11,752 nucleotides of DNA, taken from the NCBI GenBank assembly GCA_037441765.1, contig JBBIRM010000086.1, positions 1 to 11,752 on the forward strand, written 5' to 3'. The position numbers and the translations under genes were made by a program. The first letter of the stretch is position 1. Each line of letters begins with the position of its first letter. The notes under the pieces are model-generated. The model was not told the origin of the DNA. It saw only the letters and a list, made by a program, of their open reading frames with translations, and did no database searches. Positions 6,187 to 11,752 of this stretch are shown piece by piece. This DNA comes from JBBIRM01 sp037441765 (lineage in GTDB: Bacteria > Desulfobacterota > BSN033 > UBA1163).

Positions 6187-7530
6187 ATGAAAATTCTACA
6201 GGTAAGCCATGGTTTTCCTCCCAAAGAAAATGCAGGGGTCGAACTATATACTTTCTATCTTTCTAAGGCTCTAGCTGGATTGAACAATGAGGTCTCCATA
6301 TTTTGCAGGGAGGAATCTCCAAACAAGGATGAATTTTCATCCTCTGAAGAGATTTACGAAGGGTTTAAGGTGACGCGAGTTGTGAATAATCTGACAATGA
6401 TCTCAGATCCTAAAATTTATTATGATAACCATTACTTTGACGAAAGTTTCAAAAAAATACTCAAACGGGAGAAACCCGACCTTGTCCATTTCCAACACTT
6501 TATTGCCCTTTCGGCCCATTTATTACGCCTGGCAAAAGAAGAGGGGCTTCCAGTTGTTCTTACCCTCCATGACTTTTTCATCCTCTGCCACCGGATTCAT
6601 CTGTTAAAAGAGGATAACACGCTATGTCCAGGGCCACTTTATGGGTTGGAATGTTCCTCATGCTTGAGTGGATTTTATGGGGCAAAGCCGAAAGATGGAA
6701 GAACAGTCTTTTTCATTAAGAACAAGGGTTTTCTTCCATTCTTATTCATAAAATGGACTAAAAGGTTCTTTATCCCTCCAAAATTCCTTGATAAACAGGG
6801 ATATGAAGTCTTTCACCGATACCGTTTTATGTACGAAATTCTAAGAATTCCTGATCTACTGTTTGCTCCCTCTATCTTCGTACAAAAGGAATTTCTAAAA
6901 TACTATCCTGCAATTAAATCAAGACTGAAGGTCGTTCCCCTTGGAATTCCTCATCTCCAGGGCCGGACTGGAGAAGTTAAGGGGAATGGAAAGGTAAGGT
7001 TCTGTTATTTTGGGAATATCCTTCCGCTAAAGGGGGTTCACCTCCTTATCGATGCATTAAAGAAACTCCCATTGGAGAAAGCATCATTGACGATATATGG
7101 GGGCAGAAATAGATGGAATGCAGGTTACTACGATCAATTAAAAGAAGAGGCAAAAGGGTTACCAGTGGATTTCCATGATTCTTTTAAAAGGGAAGATTTA
7201 GCCATTGCCTTGAAAGACCAGGACGTAGTTGTCCTGCCATCCATCTGTCCAGAATCATTTTCATTTGTTATCAGAGAGGCAAACATTCTGGGACTGCCTG
7301 TCATCGCCTCAAGGATAGGTGCTATTCCCGAAGCAGTCAAAGAGGGCCAGAATGGCCTACTATTTGAACCGGGAAATGTCAACGAATTAAGAAAATGCAT
7401 GCTAAGATTTATAGAAGACAGGAGCCTTGTTAAAAGAATGGTGGATAATATGCCAAGGCCAAAGACTATGGAAGAACATGCTGTAGAGATCGAAGGGTTT
7501 TATAAAAGATTGATTGGGAAAGAAAGATGA
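6187..7530 (+). CDS. GT4-family glycosyltransferase with four-cysteine motif
   Basis: The 447-residue product begins with a classic GT-B first strand and loop, MKILQVSHGFPP, followed by GVELYTFYLSKALA. The donor domain reads VRFCYFGNILPLKGVHLLI (270-288). The E-x7-E motif is ESFSFVIRE, Glu356 and Glu364, followed by LGLPVIASRIGAIPEAV and GLLFEPGN. In the N-terminal domain four cysteines (134, 147, 156, 159) are spaced C-x12-C-x8-C-x2-C after LTLHDFFILC, a pattern also seen in other GT4 proteins and possibly metal-binding or structural. By family knowledge it is a retaining sugar transferase acting in the cytoplasm or at the inner membrane face; donor and acceptor are unknown. The gene starts four bases after the upstream stop, and its TGA overlaps the next ATG (ATGA at 7527-7530), so the genes are translationally coupled. 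Confidence 0.92.
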   Translation: MKILQVSHGFPPKENAGVELYTFYLSKALAGLNNEVSIFCREESPNKDEFSSSEEIYEGFKVTRVVNNLTMISDPKIYYDNHYFDESFKKILKREKPDLVHFQHFIALSAHLLRLAKEEGLPVVLTLHDFFILCHRIHLLKEDNTLCPGPLYGLECSSCLSGFYGAKPKDGRTVFFIKNKGFLPFLFIKWTKRFFIPPKFLDKQGYEVFHRYRFMYEILRIPDLLFAPSIFVQKEFLKYYPAIKSRLKVVPLGIPHLQGRTGEVKGNGKVRFCYFGNILPLKGVHLLIDALKKLPLEKASLTIYGGRNRWNAGYYDQLKEEAKGLPVDFHDSFKREDLAIALKDQDVVVLPSICPESFSFVIREANILGLPVIASRIGAIPEAVKEGQNGLLFEPGNVNELRKCMLRFIEDRSLVKRMVDNMPRPKTMEEHAVEIEGFYKRLIGKER

Positions 7531-8285
7531 AACCATTTCAGTATTCCGATTATGAATCGCATTTGATGGATCCGGAATATATCCGGATGCTTCAGCGCCC
7601 GCGTGTCCAATTTTTTAAGAAATGCAAAAAAGTGCTTGACCTTGCCTGTGGGCAAGGGATTTTTCTCGAACTTTTGAAGGAGAATGGCATTGAGGCTTCT
7701 GGAGTTGACCGGGATGAAGAGATCGTGAAGAAGGCAGTTCAAAAAGGATTGAGGGTCCAAAAGGCAGACCTGTTCGATTATCTTCAGACAATAGAAGAAA
7801 GATATGATGGAATATTTTGTTCTCATTTACTGGAGCATCTTTCGTTTGAACAAGTCTTGAGACTAACCGAACTTGTCAGCGGGCGACTGGACCAGGGAGG
7901 AGTCTTTGTTATTGTTCTTCCCAATCCGGGATCAATTAGGCTCCACCTCTTCGGATTTTGGAGAGACCCGGAACACGTCCGGTTTTATACGGGGAACCTG
8001 ATTGCCTCGGTCTGTGAGCATTATGGGTTAAAGGTGGAATATTCTAATGAAGAGGAGACCCCGAACAGGCTGGAGTCTCCCAGGTTTGCTCCGATTCATA
8101 TGCATCAGGTAAATAGGGGATGGAGGGGAATTTTTCCCTCTCGAAAGAACCCGATGGAACTCTTTTTACAGGAATTTAATAAACAGGTTGAAGCATTTAA
8201 TCTGAAAATGGAGCAATTTTCAGAGGCCCTCAACAAGATATGGTCAAGAGACGACGAGGTTGTAATTGTTTGCAGAAAGGTATGA
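7527..8285 (+). CDS. Class I SAM-dependent methyltransferase
   Basis: The 252-residue product has a Rossmann-fold methyltransferase core. Motif I is VLDLACGQG (36-44), the acidic residue ending strand 2 is Asp61 in SGVDRDEE, a post-II motif is DLFDYL (81-86), and FCSHLLEHL (97-105) is the usual motif before the fourth strand. The segment FWRDPEHVRFYT (144-155) resembles the DPxHxRxY element found in many methyltransferases of polysaccharide clusters. The last 50 residues are predicted helical (ELFLQEFNKQVEAFNLKM). Its placement inside a glycosyltransferase operon, overlapping the gene before it by four bases, suggests that it O-methylates a sugar of the growing glycan, perhaps as a cap on chain length. 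The target hydroxyl is not known. UbiG/MenG-like small-molecule methylation is less likely given the context. Confidence 0.88.
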   Translation: MKPFQYSDYESHLMDPEYIRMLQRPRVQFFKKCKKVLDLACGQGIFLELLKENGIEASGVDRDEEIVKKAVQKGLRVQKADLFDYLQTIEERYDGIFCSHLLEHLSFEQVLRLTELVSGRLDQGGVFVIVLPNPGSIRLHLFGFWRDPEHVRFYTGNLIASVCEHYGLKVEYSNEEETPNRLESPRFAPIHMHQVNRGWRGIFPSRKNPMELFLQEFNKQVEAFNLKMEQFSEALNKIWSRDDEVVIVCRKV

Positions 8286-8312
8286 TGAGAAGGGAATAGT
8301 TGGGGTTGATCT

Positions 8313-10631
8313 ATGGGAAAGCCAATAGTGAGTGTTGTCATTCCAGCTTATAATCATGAGCGGTATGTTGGGGAGGCAATCCAGAGTGTGCTTGATCAAA
8401 CCTTCGAAGATTTTGAACTGATCATCATCAACGATGGCTCCACTGACCATACAGAAGACGAGATCTTAAAATTTAAAGATCCTCGAATTCGGTATTATTC
8501 GCAGGAAAATCGGGGCCTAAGTGCCACCCTAAACCGGGGAATTAAACTTGCCAGGGGTGAATACTTTAATTTCCTTCCATCCGATGATGCATTCTTTCCA
8601 GAAAAGCTTTCGATTCAACTCAAACTCTTCAAGGATCATCCTGATTTGGGTATTGTGTTTTCATACCCACAACTGGTCGATGCCGAAGGTAAGGAGATTA
8701 AAGAAGGCCAGGAATCTCAATGGGCGATCGTTCCTTTTGAGACCAAGGAAGAGATATTCCCAGCCCTCTTCGAAAGGGATTTCCTCTCCGCACCAAGTGC
8801 CCTCATCAAGATGGATTGTTTCTGGAGAGTGGGAATGTTTGATGAATCCCTGAAATATCTTCAGGATTATGATATGTGGATGAGGATTTTGAAATACTTC
8901 GATTTGAGGCTGATCAAGAGGTATCTTATAAAATATCGTTGGCATGGTGCAAACCTAACCTATCGAGCAACCCCTGAGACCGAGGCGGAAAGAGCGAAGG
9001 TGCTCCTAAAGGCGTATAAGGATTTAACGATAGAAGACATTTTCCCCAGCCTTTCTCAAAAAAGAGAGAGGGGAGCTTATTATCGAGCGTATGAGACATT
9101 GGCTTCATATATGGAAAAGAGTGGGATTTCTGCAATGGTCCCCATTGCCCAAATTTTTAGAGATCAAGGAAGATCGCTGATTGGATCAAATTTTTCTGAT
9201 CAACATGAGGAAGAGGTAAAAGAAAGGTTTGACTCCAATCTTAGGATTATGGATAAAGAGAGAATAAAGATTCTAATTGAAACACCATCCCTGAATAGGG
9301 GGGGTATGGAAGAGGTCATTCATGGTATCGTTACTCATCTCGATCCCAAACTTTTTCGGCCTGTTGTAGTGTGTATTGAGAGGGGAGGACAAATAGCAGA
9401 CCAACTGAAGAGAAAAGGGGTGCGGGTGGAGATTTTAGGGACAGACAAAGAAAGAGAATATATTGAAATTCTTAATCGGTATCAAATTGATGTTGTAAAT
9501 TCGCATTACTCTTTCTTTGGTTCTAAGCTTGCAAAGCAACATGGGATCCCAGTTGTTTCTGTTTTACACAACATTTATAGCTGGTACAGTGGAAACATAT
9601 TAGATGAATTCAGGGTAGCAGATCAATATGTTTCAAAATATGTTGCTGTTTCTAAACAGGTAGCTTCATTTTTCCAGTATCGTTTCAATATTGAACCCAC
9701 CCGTATTGAAATTATCCCTGCGGGAGTCGACCTTGAGAAATTCTTAAATAAGGGGATAGAGAAAAGTATTAGCCGGCAGGACCTTGGATTCGAAGAAAAT
9801 GATTTTATCTTCCTTCATGTTGGGGCGATCACACCGGCCAAAATGCAGAACCTTCTGATTGCAGCGATGAAAGAAATTTCAAAGAATCATCCTGAAATCA
9901 AATTGATCTCTCTTGGCTCAATTTTGGATAAGGATTATTTTTCATTTATCCAGAAGAAGTCTGAAGAATTCCAGTTAGAAAAATATTTGAAATTCATCGG
10001 GTGGGTTGAGAACCCAACCCCTTATTATCAGATTTCAGATGCCTTTCTCCTTCCATCTTTGATCGAAGGTTGGGGAATCGCTACATTAGAGGCCATGTAC
10101 CATGGCCTTCCCCTCATCTTGACGAAAGTAGGAGGGGCGGAGGAGTTAATTGAGAATCAAGACATAGGTATTCTAATTGAAAATTGCTGTCCAAACCTAT
10201 TTGAACTAAGCAGTCAAGATTTAGAGTATTATTCTCATGTTGATCTACCTAAAAATGCAGCAGAATTGATTGAAGCGATGCTGGAGATTTATCGAAATCG
10301 AGAGGCGTGGAAAGAAAGAGCAAGGGATGGGAAGAGGAAAGTTACATCTCGATATACCTGGGAGAAGATTATTACCAACTATGAAAAAGAATTTATATCG
10401 CTGGTAGTGCAAAAAGAGAGAAGAGAGAAGGCCTATTTAAAGGGATTGGAGGTAGGTTACAAGAGATTAATGGGCGAAATAGAGAAGGTAATCGACGATC
10501 AAAGAAAAGAAATAAAAGAGTCCCTTGATTCGATCTCTACAGAAGTAAACAAACGATTCAACTTTGTCAATTCCCAATTGGAATATGTGCTTATCAGGCT
10601 AAGTATAAAGGCTAAAAGAAAGATTTTATAA
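8313..10631 (+). CDS. Two-domain GT2-GT4 glycosyltransferase with C-terminal coiled coil
   Basis: The 772-residue product joins two transferases. Residues about 5-220 are GT2 (GT-A fold): VSVVIPAYNHERYVGEAI, NDGSTD (40-45), LPSDDAF (88-94) as DxD region and LQDYDMWMRI (183-192) as acceptor-base region. Residues about 220-315 are a mostly helical linker. Residues about 317-690 are GT4 (GT-B fold): IKILIETPSLNRGGMEEV, VAVSKQVASFF, IIPAGVDLEKF, FLHVGAITPAKMQNLL and the E-x7-E pair Glu585/Glu593 in EGWGIATLE. Residues about 700-770 are charged and heptad-like, probably a coiled coil. Both domains keep their key motifs, so it likely adds two sugars in turn. A GGGG at 8302-8305 seven bases before ATG 8313 serves as ribosome binding site. 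The spacer from the methyltransferase stop is 27 bases. The open question is its C-terminus: the following frame continues without an ATG, so a longer three-domain protein is possible. Confidence 0.9.
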   Translation: MGKPIVSVVIPAYNHERYVGEAIQSVLDQTFEDFELIIINDGSTDHTEDEILKFKDPRIRYYSQENRGLSATLNRGIKLARGEYFNFLPSDDAFFPEKLSIQLKLFKDHPDLGIVFSYPQLVDAEGKEIKEGQESQWAIVPFETKEEIFPALFERDFLSAPSALIKMDCFWRVGMFDESLKYLQDYDMWMRILKYFDLRLIKRYLIKYRWHGANLTYRATPETEAERAKVLLKAYKDLTIEDIFPSLSQKRERGAYYRAYETLASYMEKSGISAMVPIAQIFRDQGRSLIGSNFSDQHEEEVKERFDSNLRIMDKERIKILIETPSLNRGGMEEVIHGIVTHLDPKLFRPVVVCIERGGQIADQLKRKGVRVEILGTDKEREYIEILNRYQIDVVNSHYSFFGSKLAKQHGIPVVSVLHNIYSWYSGNILDEFRVADQYVSKYVAVSKQVASFFQYRFNIEPTRIEIIPAGVDLEKFLNKGIEKSISRQDLGFEENDFIFLHVGAITPAKMQNLLIAAMKEISKNHPEIKLISLGSILDKDYFSFIQKKSEEFQLEKYLKFIGWVENPTPYYQISDAFLLPSLIEGWGIATLEAMYHGLPLILTKVGGAEELIENQDIGILIENCCPNLFELSSQDLEYYSHVDLPKNAAELIEAMLEIYRNREAWKERARDGKRKVTSRYTWEKIITNYEKEFISLVVQKERREKAYLKGLEVGYKRLMGEIEKVIDDQRKEIKESLDSISTEVNKRFNFVNSQLEYVLIRLSIKAKRKIL

Positions 10632-10641
10632 ACTTCTGAAA

Positions 10642-11752
10642 TTGATTCATAGGGTTGTTCCAAAAAGAATAAGGGAAAAGTATCGATTTCAATACCGAAG
10701 GTTTTTTTTTGACAAGATATTTGGGGATAAAGAGAGGTCCAAGGAAGCAATTACCATTTCTAATTACAACATCACCTTACCTGAATCAGAATTAAAACAA
10801 TTTTTCAAATTCGTTAAGAATGGTAGTTTCCAAAAGTTTTTCACTGTCTACACGACTGATCCTTACATGGAGTCCAGAGGGCAGAGATCGACTTGGCTAA
10901 CCAAGGAATTTGTCCGAAGGGATTTCCCTGTGCTATTTTTCTATTGGCGCTGGAATAAAAATGAGGAAATTAAAAGGTCTCAAGATCCAAAAGTCCTCTC
11001 TGCCCCTATCGATGAATTTACAAGGATTGAAAAACACCTCTTTTCTTTGTCATCGAATCAGTTAAAAAAAGTCTTTTTGATAGAATTCCCAGATTCGTTC
11101 CTTTTCGAAAAGGTTAACATTGCCAATTTAAATTCCTTTGTAACTGTTTATGATTGTATCGATGATTGGGAAGAATTCGCCCGGGCAGGTCAGGCGGTAT
11201 GGTATGATCCTGCAGTGGAAAGATATCTAGTGCATAATGTAGATTTAGTTATAGCGACCAATTTAATCATTGCAGAGAGATTAAAAAAGATGGGAGCAGA
11301 ATATACCCCAATCATTCCTAATGGGGTAGATATCAATTCCATGCAGAATAAAATGAGGTATTCAAAGATCATTCAGAAGGGAACCCTGACGATTGGCTAT
11401 TTTGGCCACCTTTCTGAATCGTGGTTCGATTGGGATCTATTATTTCGAACTGCTTCAAAAAGAAATGACTGGGTATTTCATATCATTGGTTATGGTGAAC
11501 CTTCTTGGTTGAAATTTCCCGAGAATATCAAGTTTTGGGGAAAGATTGAGCATCGTGACCTTTCTTCTTATGCCCAATCCTGGGACGTTGCTATTATTCC
11601 TTTCAAGAAAGGAAGATTAACCCAAGCCGTAGATCCAATTAAATTATATGAGTATCTTTCTTTGGGACTTCCAGTTGTTTCCACCAATATGCCTCAACTC
11701 CGGAGGACGCCAGGAGTATTTATTTCCGATCGGGAAAGTTTCGAAGAGACCC
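10642..11752 (+). CDS. GT4-family (TuaH-like) glycosyltransferase, no ATG start, 3'-truncated by window edge
   Basis: Frame +1 is open from 10609 (after TAA at 10606-10608) to the window end, and its translation is clearly a GT-B transferase. It shows FVTVYDCIDDWEEFA, DLVIATNLIIAERLKK, IIPNGVDINSM, LTIGYFGHLSESWFDWDLL, FHIIGYGEP and VDPIKLYEYLSLGLPVVST, a pattern known from TuaH-like and capsule GT4 enzymes. The C-terminus lies beyond the window. The start is uncertain: no ATG or GTG lies before 10867, and starting there would remove the first strand (FQKFFTVYTTDPY). TTG 10642, ten bases after the upstream stop, is the nearest conventional alternative start, but it has no visible Shine-Dalgarno site. 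The protein-like, basic sequence before it (ERFYKLLKLIHRVVPKRIRE) suggests instead a frameshift joining it to the preceding gene. Family call is firm; start position is a guess. Confidence 0.78.
   Translation, partial: MIHRVVPKRIREKYRFQYRRFFFDKIFGDKERSKEAITISNYNITLPESELKQFFKFVKNGSFQKFFTVYTTDPYMESRGQRSTWLTKEFVRRDFPVLFFYWRWNKNEEIKRSQDPKVLSAPIDEFTRIEKHLFSLSSNQLKKVFLIEFPDSFLFEKVNIANLNSFVTVYDCIDDWEEFARAGQAVWYDPAVERYLVHNVDLVIATNLIIAERLKKMGAEYTPIIPNGVDINSMQNKMRYSKIIQKGTLTIGYFGHLSESWFDWDLLFRTASKRNDWVFHIIGYGEPSWLKFPENIKFWGKIEHRDLSSYAQSWDVAIIPFKKGRLTQAVDPIKLYEYLSLGLPVVSTNMPQLRRTPGVFISDRESFEET

Noticed and set aside
10867..11752. ATG 10867 as start of the last transferase
   Set aside because: Protein-like sequence in the same frame extends well upstream, and this start would remove the first beta strand of the GT-B fold.
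1..11752. CRISPR array, tRNA, insertion sequence or attachment site
   Set aside because: No regularly spaced repeats, tRNA-like folds, transposase frames or terminal inverted repeats were seen.

Overview
The window reads as a surface-polysaccharide assembly locus from a Gram-negative bacterium with a moderately AT-rich genome. No taxonomic marker is present. The sigma-54 style promoter, the secreted subtilase with choice-of-anchor-D and terminal beta repeats, and the glycosyltransferase style would suit Desulfobacterota, Nitrospirota or related lineages, but this is only an inference.

Layout. (1) Positions 1-945 (+) hold the C-terminal two thirds of a bifunctional mannose-1-phosphate guanylyltransferase / type II phosphomannose isomerase (ManC/AlgA type), which makes GDP-mannose; its start lies outside the window. 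(2) A strong hairpin terminator at 1021-1045 separates it from a convergent gene. (3) Positions 1054-3651 (-) encode an 865-residue secreted S8 (subtilisin-like) protease with an intact triad, a large insertion before the catalytic Ser, a choice-of-anchor-D-like domain and two tandem C-terminal repeats. A near-consensus sigma-54 -24/-12 element and a strong ribosome binding site lie directly upstream. (4) Positions 3808-4800 (-) encode a short GT4 glycosyltransferase with its own sigma-70-like promoter. (5) A 428-base AT-rich divergent intergenic region holds that promoter and a second one facing right. (6) From 5229 to the right edge (+) runs a tight operon: GT2 transferase, GT4 transferase, SAM-dependent methyltransferase, a GT2-GT4 two-domain fusion, and a further GT4/TuaH-like transferase that runs off the window and has no ATG start.

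How the genes fit together. ManC supplies an activated sugar. The five transferase genes (six GT domains) would build a methylated oligo- or polysaccharide. No polymerase, flippase, ABC exporter or initiating sugar transferase is visible, so the pathway type cannot be assigned. The protease is under separate control and may act on the cell surface or outside the cell.

The points most worth a second look are the sigma-54 promoter of the protease with repeated upstream motifs, the protease's modular architecture, and the junction at 10600-10645, where the last transferase is either a non-ATG gene or a frameshifted extension of the GT2-GT4 fusion. I did not find convincing evidence for a wholly new kind of system.
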